A stretch of 64,000 bases of DNA. Source: an uncultured Bartonella sp. GTDB taxonomy: Bacteria > Pseudomonadota > Alphaproteobacteria > Rhizobiales > Rhizobiaceae. The notes under the pieces are model-generated. The model worked only from the letters and a program-made list of their open reading frames with translations. It did not search any database and was not told the origin of the DNA. The position numbers and the translations under genes were made by a program. This document shows, piece by piece, positions 1 through 10,592 of the stretch (its first letter is position 1; every line of letters begins with the position of its first letter). The stretch is from contig CAMLCZ010000001.1 in NCBI GenBank assembly GCA_946478665.1, positions 248,001 through 312,000 on the forward strand. The letters run 5' to 3'.

Positions 1-398
1 AGCTCTGCTGCGCCTTTTTTGACAAGCTTCAGGAACTCTGGAATTTTCAACTCTTCTTCACCGCGAAGTTTGCGTTGGGAATTCATTGCCACTTTGAGAA
101 ACTCCATTGTAGCAACGCCTGGAATTTCCATCGGATATTGAAATGCCAAGAATATACCCAAAGCCGCGCGTTCTGCCGGATCCATTTCCAATATGGATTG
201 GCCATTATAAATAATTTCGCCATCGGTAACTTCATAATCGTCACGTCCAGCCAAAATATAAGATAATGTAGACTTTCCAGAACCATTAGGCCCCATTATG
301 GCTGCCACTTCCCCATCATTCACCGTCAAATCCAGACCATGAATAATTTCTGTTTCCGTGCCGGCTATACGGGCATGAAGATTTTTGATTTCCAACAT
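1..398 (-). CDS. sufC: SufC, Fe-S assembly ATPase (partial)
   Basis: SufC is the cytoplasmic ABC-type ATPase that works with SufB and SufD in Fe-S cluster assembly. The visible part begins at an ATG (MLEIKNLHAR) and has the Walker A motif GPNGSGKST at residues 36-44 and the Q-loop region LAFQYPMEIPGV near residue 88, as in other proteobacterial SufC proteins. The gene runs off the left edge, so roughly its second half, with the ABC signature and Walker B motifs, is not seen. It follows sufB on the same strand after 56 bp, which fits a single suf operon whose later genes lie outside the window. Confidence 0.95.
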   Translation of the reverse strand, partial: MLEIKNLHARIAGTETEIIHGLDLTVNDGEVAAIMGPNGSGKSTLSYILAGRDDYEVTDGEIIYNGQSILEMDPAERAALGIFLAFQYPMEIPGVATMEFLKVAMNSQRKLRGEEELKIPEFLKLVKKGAAE

Positions 399-454
399 TG
401 TTTTAAAATCCTAATTTGCAGTAGTGCTTCAATCACTACCGATTTTTACACCCA

Positions 455-1966
455 TTAACCGACGCTACCCTCAAGACTTATACCTATAAGCTTTTGTGCC
501 TCGACAGCGAATTCCATTGGCAATTCCTGAATAACTTCTTTGACAAAACCATTGACAATAAGGCCAATCGCTTCTTCTTCCGGAATGCCACGTTGCATCA
601 CATAAAACAGCTGATCTTCAGATATTTTTGATGTTGTGGCTTCATGCTCGAACTTGGCAGTGGCATTTTTTGCCTCGATATACGGCACGGTATGTGCGCC
701 GCAATCATTGCCAATCAATAGGCTATCGCATTGTGTAAAGTTTCTTGCATTTGTCGCCTTACGATGGGCAGAGACCTGCCCTCTATAAGTATTGTTCGAA
801 AAGCCCGATGAAATACCTTTTGAAATAATACGGCTCGATGTATTTTTACCAAGATGGATCATCTTTGTTCCAGAATCTATCTGTTGATGACCATTGGAGA
901 CAGCAATGGAATAAAATTCACCGCGTGAATTGTCGCCACGTAATAAACATGAAGGATATTTCCATGTTATAGCAGAACCTGTTTCAACCTGTGTCCAAGA
1001 AATCTTAGAATTGTCACCACGACAATCACCGCGTTTCGTAACAAAGTTGAAAACGCCGCCCTTGCCGTCTTTGTCACCAGGATACCAATTTTGCACTGTT
1101 GAATATTTGATTTCGGCATCTTTTAACGCAATCAATTCGACAACTGCTGCGTGCAATTGGTTTTCATCACGTTGAGGCGCGGTACATCCTTCAAGATAGG
1201 AAACGTACGCCCCTTCATCGGCAATAATCAATGTGCGCTCAAATTGCCCAGTATTTCGTTCATTAATACGGAAATAGGTGGACAATTCCATCGGGCAGCG
1301 CACACCTTTTGGTACATAGACAAAAGAACCGTCTGTGAAGACAGCAGCATTGAGCGCGGCATAAAAATTATCACCTGCTGGAACAACCGAACCCAAATAC
1401 TGTTTGATAAGATCAGGGTGTTCACGAATTGCTTCCGATATAGAACAGAAGATAACACCCGCTTTTGCCAATTCTTCTTTAAACGTGGTTACAACCGAGA
1501 CAGAATCAAACACGGCATCAACAGCAACACGCCCTGAAGCATAAATATTGCCGTCAGGTTCTGCTCCTTCGCCCTGTTTTCGCACACCTGCTAAAATTTC
1601 TTGCTCTTTCAGTGGAATACCCAATTTTTCATATGTTTTGAGCAATTCTGGATCCACCTCATCAAGCGATTTGGGGGCATTTTGCGTCTTAGGTGCCGCA
1701 TAATAGGATATCGCTTGAAAATCTATTTCCGGATAATCAAGGCGAGCCCAATGGGGCTCTTCCATAGAAAGCCAGCGATTATAAGCTTGAAGCCGTAATT
1801 CCAACATCCATTCTGGTTCGTTTTTCTTAGAAGAGATCAAACGTATAATCTCTTCATTCAAACCCGTTGGTGCTTTATCCGTCTCGATAGCGGTTTCAAA
1901 ACCATATTTATATTGGTCAACGTCAATGTCACGAACTTGACTTATCGTTTCCTGCACTGCAGGCAT
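455..1966 (-). CDS. sufB: SufB, Fe-S cluster scaffold protein
   Basis: SufB (503 aa) is the core scaffold of the SUF Fe-S assembly complex; with SufC and SufD it builds clusters from sulfur delivered by a cysteine desulfurase. The length is normal for the family. The C-terminal beta-helix region contains the [10 protein letters not shown] segment, whose cysteine is the conserved sulfur-accepting residue of SufB. The ATG start is preceded by a very purine-rich ribosome binding site (GAGGAGGGAG). It lies between the cysteine desulfurase and sufC on the minus strand. The 174-bp upstream gap could hold its own promoter, but I cannot identify a regulator site with confidence. Confidence 0.97.
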   Translation of the reverse strand: MPAVQETISQVRDIDVDQYKYGFETAIETDKAPTGLNEEIIRLISSKKNEPEWMLELRLQAYNRWLSMEEPHWARLDYPEIDFQAISYYAAPKTQNAPKSLDEVDPELLKTYEKLGIPLKEQEILAGVRKQGEGAEPDGNIYASGRVAVDAVFDSVSVVTTFKEELAKAGVIFCSISEAIREHPDLIKQYLGSVVPAGDNFYAALNAAVFTDGSFVYVPKGVRCPMELSTYFRINERNTGQFERTLIIADEGAYVSYLEGCTAPQRDENQLHAAVVELIALKDAEIKYSTVQNWYPGDKDGKGGVFNFVTKRGDCRGDNSKISWTQVETGSAITWKYPSCLLRGDNSRGEFYSIAVSNGHQQIDSGTKMIHLGKNTSSRIISKGISSGFSNNTYRGQVSAHRKATNARNFTQCDSLLIGNDCGAHTVPYIEAKNATAKFEHEATTSKISEDQLFYVMQRGIPEEEAIGLIVNGFVKEVIQELPMEFAVEAQKLIGISLEGSVG

Positions 1967-2140
1967 GTGAACTCTCCCTCCTCACCGGGTCAAAAACCGG
2001 CAGTTTAGAATATGCCGAAACAAGCTTGAACAGATTTAAGACGTCATTCACCAGAGTTCAATAGAAAAAACCTGATAAAAGCAGTCAAGCTTATAATTGC
2101 TTTTTAAAACAGTTCTAAACTTGTTTGCAAGCCTTGTTTT

Positions 2141-3286
2141 TTACTTTTTTGAATTACGAACCATTTTACTCATTGCGTCAAGAAATTGTTCAATTTGTTC
2201 AATTGTTGTGTCGCGGCCAGTTGAAACCCTGATGGCACCACCCGGAACCTCTAATCCCATTGAAGCCAATACACTACTTTGTGTAACTTTGCCTGATGAA
2301 CAAGCAGAACCAGCGGATACTGCAAAGCCTGCGAGATCCATTCCAATCTGTATTGTTTCAGCTTTAATGTCGTTTATTGCAAAATATGTTGTATTTGGAA
2401 TTCGTTTTACGTTTTCACCAAAGATTGTTACTTGGTTACTCATAGCATGGAGACCGGTTTCCAAATGCTTTTGTAACATTGCAAATTTTTCTACATCAGC
2501 TTCGCTAGGTGCCTGTTCCATAGCTGCACCAAAGGAAGCAATCAGTGTTAGAGATTCGGTGCCGCTGCGAAATCCATGTTCCTGACCACCGCCGTTGATA
2601 AGAGGTTGCGGCATTAAAGCACTACCATTTGCAACAAATGCACCGATTCCTTTTGGACCACCAATTTTGTGTCCTGCAACGATAAAAAAATCACCGCCGC
2701 ATGTTTTTATATCAATTGGCAATTTTCCAATAAACTGCACAATATCAACAATCAGCACACCACCGGCCTGTTTAACGATATCTGCAATTTGTCGGGTTGG
2801 TTGTATGACCCCTGTCTCACTATTAGCGGCCTGAATGGCAACTAAAGGTAATCCCTTGGTCTTATCATGCGCGTTTAACGCCTTTTCAAGTTCGGACAAA
2901 TTGATGATACCGTCACCATCAACGCCAATAATTGTTTGGGCATCTTTGTCAAAACGCCCACCTTTGGCAATGCAAGGGTGTTCAGTTGCACCAATATAAA
3001 CATGCGAAAAGCGGACATCCGACCGCCCCATTTTATAAAACGGGGTGAGCAATGTCATTGCCGCTTCTGTGGCACCTGAAGTAAAAACCACATGGTCAGG
3101 AATTGTCCCTAAACGTTCGGCCACTTGACGGCGTGCTTTTTGCAAAAGTGCTTTTGCAGCCCGCCCTTCCTGATGAACAGATGAAGGATTACCGTAAATA
3201 TCAATCGCCTCGATAAGAGCTTTACGCGCTGGTTCTGACAATGGCGATGTCGCGTTATAATCTAGATAGTTACGAAAAGTTGACAT
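2141..3286 (-). CDS. Class I cysteine desulfurase (NifS/IscS-like) of the suf operon
   Basis: This PLP enzyme (381 aa) should take sulfur from cysteine and feed it to SufB. The PLP lysine is K207 in GHKIGGPKG, with H103 (TEHP), N155 (ANSETG), D181 and Q184 forming the cofactor pocket. The persulfide cysteine is C329 in SAGSACSSGK. That SACSSG loop marks the class I (NifS/IscS) type rather than class II SufS, the usual arrangement at the head of rhizobial suf operons. AAGGAAG four bases before the ATG sets the start. It is first of the three suf genes seen and divergent from the alpha/beta hydrolase. Whether to name it iscS, nifS or sufS is a matter of convention. Confidence 0.93.
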   Translation of the reverse strand: MSTFRNYLDYNATSPLSEPARKALIEAIDIYGNPSSVHQEGRAAKALLQKARRQVAERLGTIPDHVVFTSGATEAAMTLLTPFYKMGRSDVRFSHVYIGATEHPCIAKGGRFDKDAQTIIGVDGDGIINLSELEKALNAHDKTKGLPLVAIQAANSETGVIQPTRQIADIVKQAGGVLIVDIVQFIGKLPIDIKTCGGDFFIVAGHKIGGPKGIGAFVANGSALMPQPLINGGGQEHGFRSGTESLTLIASFGAAMEQAPSEADVEKFAMLQKHLETGLHAMSNQVTIFGENVKRIPNTTYFAINDIKAETIQIGMDLAGFAVSAGSACSSGKVTQSSVLASMGLEVPGGAIRVSTGRDTTIEQIEQFLDAMSKMVRNSKK

Positions 3287-3469
3287 CTGACTTCCTTAAA
3301 CACTTAATTTTTAATTGGTTTCTACTGTTTTATAACGCAATTTTCTTGAAAAGTGCACCAATAACAGACTATCTAACAAGCAAGATTGCTTTAACAACAC
3401 TAAACGATGACACAGACAATACCAAATCACTATGGGTAATGTGTCAATCGTGATGATAAGGAGTGCTAT

Positions 3470-4144
3470 ATGCCAGAAGTCATATTCAATGGTCCTGCGG
3501 GGCGTCTTGAAGGTCGCTATCAGCCTTCTCTTGAAAAAAATGCTCCTATAGCCATTGTATTACACCCACACCCACAATTTGGTGGAACGATGAATAACAA
3601 GATCGTTTACGATCTATTCTATATGTTCCAACAACGCGGCTTTACGACCTTACGGTTTAATTTCCGTGGAATTGGTCGCAGTCAAGGTGAGTTTGACCAT
3701 GGTGCAGGCGAATTGTCGGATGCAGCCGCCGCACTTGATTGGGTACAAGCACTTCATCCTGATTCTAAGAACTGTTGGGTTGCAGGCTATTCTTTTGGGG
3801 CATGGATTGGTATGCAACTTCTTATGCGCCGCCCTGAGATTGAAGGCTTTATTTCTATTGCGCCACAGCCCAATATTTATGATTTTTCGTTTCTTGCCCC
3901 CTGCCCATCATCAGGATTAATTATCCATGGTGACAATGATCGGGTAGCACCAGCGAAAGATGTTCAAGGCCTTGTCGACAAATTGAAAACGCAAAAAGGT
4001 ATAACCATCACCCAGCAAACATTGGAAGGTGCAAACCACTTTTTTGCCGGTCGCGTTGATGAACTCATTGGCGATTGCTCGGAATATCTTGACCGACGGC
4101 TTGCTGGCGAATTGTCAGAACCGCGAATGAAACGGCTACGTTAG
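3470..4144 (+). CDS. Alpha/beta hydrolase
   Basis: A 224-aa cytoplasmic protein with an alpha/beta hydrolase fold and no signal peptide. The nucleophile elbow is GYSFGAW with S108; D155 or D157 in HGDNDRVAP and H190 in GANHFF complete a catalytic triad. The HPHPQFGGT segment near residue 34 is typical of the family of small hydrolases that often sits next to suf genes in Rhizobiales. The substrate is unknown. The start has a good ribosome binding site (AAGGAG) and the gene is divergent from the cysteine desulfurase, with which it shares a 183-bp promoter region. A hairpin terminator candidate follows. Confidence 0.88.
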   Translation: MPEVIFNGPAGRLEGRYQPSLEKNAPIAIVLHPHPQFGGTMNNKIVYDLFYMFQQRGFTTLRFNFRGIGRSQGEFDHGAGELSDAAAALDWVQALHPDSKNCWVAGYSFGAWIGMQLLMRRPEIEGFISIAPQPNIYDFSFLAPCPSSGLIIHGDNDRVAPAKDVQGLVDKLKTQKGITITQQTLEGANHFFAGRVDELIGDCSEYLDRRLAGELSEPRMKRLR

Positions 4145-4180
4145 AGTTCAAATCTAACCTTATCTGTTTTGAAACAATAT

Positions 4181-4217
4181 GGCTCCTCATTCTTTTTAGA
4201 TTTTGTGGAGCCTTTTT
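4181..4217 (+). terminator. Rho-independent terminator candidate after the hydrolase
   Basis: GGCTCC at 4181-4186 pairs with GGAGCC at 4207-4212 and is followed at once by TTTTT. The 20-nt loop is long and the stem only 6 bp, so this is a moderate candidate. Confidence 0.5.
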
Positions 4218-4368
4218 GTATTCCAAACACTATTTTTGTATTTCAAATGCTGGTTGAGACAGATGATTATTCAACCGCGCCTAATCCATTGGCGATTGCA
4301 TCGTACTTAATACTAAAGTGTCACATTATTGTAATCGGAATGATTTCTTTCAAACATATGTGAGCAGC

Positions 4369-5502
4369 TCACTGCAAATTATTCGGTTTGACATATTTGC
4401 CACCGCTAACTGGCTGGTCACACCCTGTTGTTGTCGGATAAGTTAGTGGTAAACCGTAAAAAGACCTTATGGCGAGATAGCCCCATGCATCAGATTCGAT
4501 AAAGTCAGGATTAGCCCCTATCGACTGTGCATTGAGCAATTTACTATTTGCTGTTTTTGTCAGCTTTTCCAAATATTTAGCAATTGCCTTATTGTGCGCA
4601 CCACCACCAGAAAGAACAAGTGTCTTTGGTGTTTGTGGAACATGGCGGAATGAATTAACAATTCCAAATGCCGTTATATAGCTTAAAGAAGCGGCACCAT
4701 CTTCTATTGAAATAGTTGTGTCGGTTAACGGGCTAAAGCTTCTCCAATCAAGTGATCCGGGCGTTGGCTGGCAAAAAAACGAATGCATTTGATAATTTTG
4801 AATAATTTTATCAATAACATTGCCCTTTAAAGCAATTTCTCCACCATCGTCATATTGCTTTGAAGTGCGTAACGAGATCCATTGATCGATCAGAACGTTT
4901 CCCGGTCCACAATCAAAAGCATAAATCGAGGAATCTTCGCCAATCCAGGTTAGGTTTGATATGCCACCAATATTGACAAATGCGATCGGAAATTGTGCCT
5001 TTCCGCGAAGTTTATTGGCCAATACGCGATGATAGACTGGAACCAATGGCGCACCCTGCCCACCATGGGTCATATCATTCGCCCTCATATCATAAATGAC
5101 ATCAATACCAGTTTGATTTGCCAGTTGTTGACCATCGCCAATTTGCACTGTCAGGGCATTTTCTGGTTTATGCAAAACGGTTTGACCGTGAAATCCAATC
5201 AAATCAACCGAATCGCTGTTAATTGCGTATTTATGCAATAATTGTTGCACCAGAGTTGCGTGCAGATCGGTAAGTGCAACTTCTATCTTTCTGAGTTGGG
5301 CTGGGCGATCATCACGATTTTTTATCTGATTTGCTATATCAAGCGCAGACTTTAATTGCTGCCTAAAAACGGCACTATATGTGTATGAGTGATGACCCAT
5401 AATATCTATCACCGCATCGCCATCGCTGCGCAACAATGAGGCATCGATACCGTCCATAGAAGTACCACTCATCAATCCGATAGCCAATTTTATATCCGGC
5501 AT
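4369..5502 (-). CDS. anmK: Anhydro-N-acetylmuramic acid kinase AnmK
   Basis: AnmK phosphorylates and opens 1,6-anhydro-MurNAc released during cell-wall turnover, giving MurNAc-6-phosphate for recycling. The protein (377 aa) starts with the hallmark IGLMSGTSMDGID nucleotide-binding segment and has NIGGISNLTW and DCGPGN further on. I chose the ATG at 5502 because AAGGAAG lies seven bases before it; a GTG at 5547 would add 15 unsupported residues. It is divergent from tyrS, a common rhizobial arrangement. The window also holds an amidase and PBP1A, which take part in the same wall turnover. Confidence 0.95.
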   Translation of the reverse strand: MPDIKLAIGLMSGTSMDGIDASLLRSDGDAVIDIMGHHSYTYSAVFRQQLKSALDIANQIKNRDDRPAQLRKIEVALTDLHATLVQQLLHKYAINSDSVDLIGFHGQTVLHKPENALTVQIGDGQQLANQTGIDVIYDMRANDMTHGGQGAPLVPVYHRVLANKLRGKAQFPIAFVNIGGISNLTWIGEDSSIYAFDCGPGNVLIDQWISLRTSKQYDDGGEIALKGNVIDKIIQNYQMHSFFCQPTPGSLDWRSFSPLTDTTISIEDGAASLSYITAFGIVNSFRHVPQTPKTLVLSGGGAHNKAIAKYLEKLTKTANSKLLNAQSIGANPDFIESDAWGYLAIRSFYGLPLTYPTTTGCDQPVSGGKYVKPNNLQ

Positions 5503-5599
5503 TGTATGCTTCCTTGTGAATCGTGCATAATCTATGATAAAGCCCACATTTAATGAAGAAACTCTATGATGTTCGATTTTTTGTTAAGGAACAAGTTTG

Positions 5600-6853
5600 A
5601 TGTCCGGTTTTAAATCCGATTTCCTAAATGTTATGCGTGAACGTGGTTTTATCCATCAAATATCTGATGAAACAGGTTTGGATGACCTTTTAGCAAAGGA
5701 AACGGTTACTGCATATATCGGGTTTGACCCTACGGCTTCCAGCCTTCATGTTGGTAGTCTTATTCAGATCATGATGTTGCATTGGTTGCAAAAAACCGGT
5801 CATCGTCCAATTGCGCTTATGGGTGGTGGCACCGGTATGATTGGTGACCCATCATTTAAAGACGAAGCACGAAAACTGCTGACAATCGAAAATATCGACC
5901 AGAATATTGCTGGCATCAAAAAGGTTTTCACACAATATATCAATTTTGGTGAAGGTTCCAACGACGCTATTATGGTCAATAACGCCGATTGGCTTAGAAA
6001 CCTTAATTATATTGAATTTTTACGTGATGTCGGACGGCATTTTTCTGTCAATAAAATGTTGTCATTCGACTCTGTCAAACTGCGTCTTGATCGTGAGCAT
6101 TCCCTATCATTTTTAGAATTCAACTACATGATTTTGCAGGCATATGATTTTGTCGAGTTAAGCAAACGCTATGGCCTGCGCATGCAAATGGGTGGTTCAG
6201 ATCAATGGGGCAATATTGTTAACGGCATTGATCTTGGACACAGAATGGGAACGGAACAACTCTATGCCTTAACGTCCCCTCTGCTTACCACGGCATCAGG
6301 TGCAAAAATGGGCAAATCGCTTAATGGTGCGGTTTGGCTCAATGCTGACATGCTTTCACCGTATGATTTCTGGCAATATTGGCGTAATACTGAAGATGCA
6401 GATGTGTCGCGTTTCTTGAAACTTTATACCACATTGCCAATGGATGAAATTAACCGTCTCTCTAGCCTACAGGGCGCTGAGCTGAATGAAGTTAAGAAAA
6501 TTCTGGCAACGGAAGTAACGGCAATGTTGCATGGCCGTGACGCCGCGGAAAAAGCTGCTGATATTGCACGTAAAACCTTTGAGGAAGGCGCGTTGAGCCA
6601 TGATTTACCAAAAATTGAGCTTGCATCCAGCGACTTGAAGTCAGGTATTGGCTTATTAACATTGCTGGTACAGGCTGGCTTGGCAAAATCAAATGGTGAA
6701 GCCCGTCGTCACGTACAAGGTGGCGGTGTGCGTGTAAATGACAAACCGATTGAAGATGAAGCACGCCTTATTTCAGATGTTGATCTTAATGATGATGGCG
6801 TCGTTAAACTTTCATTCGGTAAAAAAAGACATGTTCTTATAAAACCCGTTTAG
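5600..6853 (+). CDS. tyrS: Tyrosyl-tRNA synthetase
   Basis: TyrS (417 aa) charges tRNA-Tyr. It is a class I synthetase: the HIGH-like motif is HVGS at residues 50-53 and the KMSKS-like loop is KMGKS near residue 235. A C-terminal S4 RNA-binding domain is visible ([19 protein letters not shown]). The ATG at 5600 has AAGGA nine bases upstream; a TTG immediately before it is not needed. The gene is monocistronic and closed by a strong terminator. Confidence 0.97.
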   Translation: MSGFKSDFLNVMRERGFIHQISDETGLDDLLAKETVTAYIGFDPTASSLHVGSLIQIMMLHWLQKTGHRPIALMGGGTGMIGDPSFKDEARKLLTIENIDQNIAGIKKVFTQYINFGEGSNDAIMVNNADWLRNLNYIEFLRDVGRHFSVNKMLSFDSVKLRLDREHSLSFLEFNYMILQAYDFVELSKRYGLRMQMGGSDQWGNIVNGIDLGHRMGTEQLYALTSPLLTTASGAKMGKSLNGAVWLNADMLSPYDFWQYWRNTEDADVSRFLKLYTTLPMDEINRLSSLQGAELNEVKKILATEVTAMLHGRDAAEKAADIARKTFEEGALSHDLPKIELASSDLKSGIGLLTLLVQAGLAKSNGEARRHVQGGGVRVNDKPIEDEARLISDVDLNDDGVVKLSFGKKRHVLIKPV

Positions 6854-6883
6854 GTTTTAGAGTTACAAAGGCAATGAAAACAA

Positions 6884-6913
6884 TAAAACACAGCCTTGCG
6901 CTGTGTTTTTTAT
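6884..6913 (+). terminator. Rho-independent terminator of tyrS
   Basis: ACACAGC at 6888-6894 pairs with GCTGTGT at 6900-6906 around a 5-nt loop, with AAAA before and TTTTT after the stem. It stands between convergent tyrS and the AsmA-like gene and, being A/T flanked, may work in both directions. Confidence 0.85.
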
Positions 6914-7026
6914 TTATAGTCGCTAATTCTGTTATCTCTTAAAAAATACCATTATCGGCGCCATGCAATGCCAAAACAATAATCATTGCCCAGTTTTAAT
7001 TAGTCGACTTATATATAAAAATTCGA

Positions 7027-10000
7027 TTATTGCTGGAACTCGAATATCGACCGGAATATTCCCGGAGCAATTGCCGAGATAGGGTTGACCATCACTTGCG
7101 GGTGTTTCATCTTGCCCTCAATTTTAAACGTAATACCAATCAAACCGCGATCACGACCATTTCCTAGTACCTGACCGATAACTGGTATATCGCCAAATAA
7201 ACGGTTTAAGCCATAGGCTGGCATAAAAGTACCGGTAATGGACATATTACCCGATGAATCATATAAAATTCCTTGGAATGTTGCCCCAACAGTTGCGCCG
7301 CGTACAACACCGCGGTCTAGTACCAAATAATTATCGCCTTTTCCTATGTGAGCGTATCCCATATCAAAGGTGATGCTTGAACTATTGATTTTGCCCTTAA
7401 AGGCGTCATTCAGACTTTTTCCACCACCAGCAGGCTTCGATGAAACAATTGCAGCAAGTCGAGGTTCATCGACAATTTCAAAGTTTTTTAAGGTGATGGG
7501 GCCAGAAAGAGGCTGTCCGGGTGTTGATTTCAAATTGACCGTTAATGCACCACCACGGATTTTTTCATAATAATTCATAAAACGGAGAACAGAACCCGCA
7601 TCGGTTGTTTTGGCATTCACCGCTTGCCGCCCTTTATCATTTTGCATCTGCACAAATAATGGCTTGCCAGTTCTGGTATTTGCGTTGACGGTTAGCTGAG
7701 TGGTGTTTTGCTCGGTGACTTCGTAAGTCGCAGTTACACCATGTAAGTCCTCACCATAAAAACCGGTAAGGCTTGAAAGTGATGCGTGCAAAGAAATGGC
7801 ATTTGTATTGCGGCCAGAGCCTGATGTCTTACCCATTTGTTGAAGCAAGGCTCTGGCATCAAAGCTTTTGCCAGTTGCTTCAATATGATAGGACTTACCC
7901 GATGTCGCAACTTTAATACTTAAATTATCATTGCGGTTTAAATTGGCTTTCGAAAATTCAGCGCCAGCTAACTGTTTATCCTTGATATGAAGCGAGCCAG
8001 CAATTTCAAAATTGGTTCCTGATAGCGAAAAATTGTCGATGGTAAAATCGGATTTGCCCGTCATATTTGACGGAATATCCATCTGCACTTGTGCAGGCAT
8101 ACCTTTGCCTTTTTTCCAACCGGCCCAAGATAAATCAAGTGTCGTATTTGTTAGATCGGCAGAAAGATTGCGCTTGCCTTTATTTTCAGGCCCAACCACA
8201 ACGCTCATGGGGCCAGAAAGAAAAGTATTTAAAAATGCAAAATGCTTAGCTCTAACACTGTCATTTAAATTGAATGTAATATTTTCGTCTTTTTTCAAAT
8301 CCGAATTGTTAAATGGCTGAACAATTTTTATATCTGCCGGCAGATCATTGACCAAACCACTGGCATTTAAGGTAACACCAGATTTGGTAATTTCGGCAGT
8401 TCCCGAAGCGTCATCAACGAGAATATTTTCAATCGGTTCCGGCAACGAAAAATCTGAAAAATCAACATTGGCTGTATAAGTCAACTCGCCAGGCGGGTCA
8501 TCCCGTGTGACAGGAAATTTCAGATTGATTTCTGCTTCAACGTCGCCTTTTGCTTTATCGGGGTCAAATGGCAACTGTTTTCTTGCATTAATGGGTTTCA
8601 AGCCAATCATTTCACCGGCTGCGTCAATTTTGCCGCGCGCAACAAGGTTCATTTCGGCATAAACTGGACGTTGAGGTCCCCACGGCACGGTAAATGTGCC
8701 TTCAACTAGCTCTATCTTGCGATCTTTTGAAAGATAACTAACGCCGCTATCCAACGTTACCACTGTGGTCATACCATCAATGGCTATTTTGCCGTCGGCT
8801 TCCCGAATAGCCGGTAACTCGCCGACCAAATCCGATCTCGCATCATTAATTGCTGTTCTGATTTTCACTTCATTGCCAGTAATAGGCCCAGACGGAATAC
8901 CATTACGGAAAAAACCCAGTGGCATAGCTATTTCGATAGAGCCATTTTTGAGTTGCCCACCAAAAATATGAGAAACAACCCAGCGTCTTGCCCCAGGAGA
9001 AATATTAATAGGCCATAATTGTTTGGCTTCTGCCACATCCATTTGAGGAACATGAAGTACAAATATTGTTTCTGGTGTTCCCTCGCCAAATCGCAAGCTT
9101 CCTTGGCCAAGTAAAGTTCCATGTGGTGCATTAACCGCAATCTCATCAACGATGATCTTTTTATTATCCAGATTGTACTGGCCTGCTACTTTCATAGAAA
9201 ATCTTAGTGGATTATCCGGCACTTCTGCCGCAGCACTAACCGCGTGTTGCGAAACAATTTCAAAACGATAATCATTATCCGGCTTTTCATTGTCTGCTTT
9301 CGCAGGGGTTATGCCTATTGCACCATTAAATGGTATACTGACCCCACCAGCTGATATTTGCGAAGGGGCAATTTCTATTTTATCACTCTTCGGCGTATAG
9401 AGCATATTCACATCAAATTTTGCTGGCATTGTCTCTGTGCCAACGTCCATTGCCCCAACTGGCATCACAACATGCGCATTTATAATTGGACCGTTCAAAG
9501 CACTGTCTCTATGAGCTTCCAGAGCGATATCTGTAGTTCCTTTTAAACGAAAGAAATTATTATTGGTACGTCCATTGGGCAAGAAAGGTGAAGCATCATC
9601 AGACGCCCCCAAATGAAGTGGCAATGAGGTGAGCTTAACTTTAAAGCTTTGTGTTGCATTTTCTGCGGAAATGACATCGCCTTCCACCTCAATCGGATTA
9701 TTGTTCCATTGAAGTTTCGATTTCAGCGCAGTTTTTTTCCAGCGCGTGCGCAGGTCCAATTCCTCAATTTTTAAAGGCGTATTATTATCTTCTCCCATAC
9801 GCAGCGAAACATTTTTGAGAATAACCACTCTCATTGAGGTTCTTTTGAGCATTGCCGAGAATTGATCGAATGCACCAAAGAGATTATTGGCTGCCGCATC
9901 GGGATCAATCCTGCCAAATTTATCTTTTGGTAAAGTATCCAAAAAACTTGGACCATTGCCTTGCGGTAAAGCAATATTGGTATCGTGTATCTCGATCTGC

Positions 10001-10449
10001 GCGATCTCCAGCTTACCGCGCAGCAACCCCAATGGCGCAAAACCAACCCTGAACAAACCTATTTGATCAATTTTGGTACCGTTTTTTATGTCTGTTACCA
10101 TGACATTTTGCGTCTCTAACGCCAAATGGTAATCTTCATCTAATGACAATTTTGCGTCTGATATTTTGACGTTTGCTTCGTTATTGAGTTGTTGCGACAA
10201 GGCTGCCTGCATTTTTGATGTCAAAAATGCACCACTAATTCCAACCTTAAGCAATGAAAAAGCAAGCACTAAAACGCAAACCAAGATTAACAAAATCCAT
10301 AGGCAGGTTTTAAAGATACGCCGCATCATTTTTTTTCTTATGCGGGGGGTGCGAATCTTCAGTCCGCCAGATTGAAGAGCTGATGGAAAATGATCCAGAT
10401 TTTTAATTTTTCGCTTATCAAAGCGAATTTCTTCATGTGGTCCAGGCAA
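7027..10449 (-). CDS. Large AsmA-like envelope protein (YhdP/DUF3971 type)
   Basis: A 1140-aa protein with a basic N-terminal tail, one transmembrane helix near residues 46-68 (CLWILLILVCVLVLAFSLL) and a very long, beta-rich periplasmic part. The pattern of repeated beta-strand segments and a C-terminal region resembling the AsmA-like C-terminal domain match the YhdP/DUF3971 family of bridge-like proteins, thought to carry phospholipids towards the outer membrane. The start is uncertain. The TTG at 10449 keeps a charged 40-residue cytoplasmic tail that looks real (EEIRFDKRKI), whereas ATG codons at 10329 and 10326 would begin just before the helix; none has a clear ribosome binding site. It is divergent from bcp. 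Confidence 0.8.
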   Translation of the reverse strand: MPGPHEEIRFDKRKIKNLDHFPSALQSGGLKIRTPRIRKKMMRRIFKTCLWILLILVCVLVLAFSLLKVGISGAFLTSKMQAALSQQLNNEANVKISDAKLSLDEDYHLALETQNVMVTDIKNGTKIDQIGLFRVGFAPLGLLRGKLEIAQIEIHDTNIALPQGNGPSFLDTLPKDKFGRIDPDAAANNLFGAFDQFSAMLKRTSMRVVILKNVSLRMGEDNNTPLKIEELDLRTRWKKTALKSKLQWNNNPIEVEGDVISAENATQSFKVKLTSLPLHLGASDDASPFLPNGRTNNNFFRLKGTTDIALEAHRDSALNGPIINAHVVMPVGAMDVGTETMPAKFDVNMLYTPKSDKIEIAPSQISAGGVSIPFNGAIGITPAKADNEKPDNDYRFEIVSQHAVSAAAEVPDNPLRFSMKVAGQYNLDNKKIIVDEIAVNAPHGTLLGQGSLRFGEGTPETIFVLHVPQMDVAEAKQLWPINISPGARRWVVSHIFGGQLKNGSIEIAMPLGFFRNGIPSGPITGNEVKIRTAINDARSDLVGELPAIREADGKIAIDGMTTVVTLDSGVSYLSKDRKIELVEGTFTVPWGPQRPVYAEMNLVARGKIDAAGEMIGLKPINARKQLPFDPDKAKGDVEAEINLKFPVTRDDPPGELTYTANVDFSDFSLPEPIENILVDDASGTAEITKSGVTLNASGLVNDLPADIKIVQPFNNSDLKKDENITFNLNDSVRAKHFAFLNTFLSGPMSVVVGPENKGKRNLSADLTNTTLDLSWAGWKKGKGMPAQVQMDIPSNMTGKSDFTIDNFSLSGTNFEIAGSLHIKDKQLAGAEFSKANLNRNDNLSIKVATSGKSYHIEATGKSFDARALLQQMGKTSGSGRNTNAISLHASLSSLTGFYGEDLHGVTATYEVTEQNTTQLTVNANTRTGKPLFVQMQNDKGRQAVNAKTTDAGSVLRFMNYYEKIRGGALTVNLKSTPGQPLSGPITLKNFEIVDEPRLAAIVSSKPAGGGKSLNDAFKGKINSSSITFDMGYAHIGKGDNYLVLDRGVVRGATVGATFQGILYDSSGNMSITGTFMPAYGLNRLFGDIPVIGQVLGNGRDRGLIGITFKIEGKMKHPQVMVNPISAIAPGIFRSIFEFQQ

Positions 10450-10592
10450 CTCTTCAACAATCCCGTTATTTGAGAATTAAAATAAAATAATTGGCAAACA
10501 GAATTTACAGAAACAATATAGCATTGGATCAGGATTGATTCCTGATATTTTTGGTATCATTTTACGCTTACCAACAAAAGAAAGGTAGAGTT

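Noticed and set aside
1151-1537. 128-codon plus-strand frame
   Set aside because: Antisense to the well-conserved middle of sufB, with no ribosome binding site.
2004-2119. Irr-type iron control element in front of sufB
   Set aside because: TTTAGAA (2004) and TTCTAAA (2113) look like the two halves of the motif, but they are more than 100 bp apart rather than adjacent.
5571-5586. LexA box upstream of tyrS (GTTC...GTTA)
   Set aside because: The spacer is 8 bp, not 7, and the second half-site is wrong.
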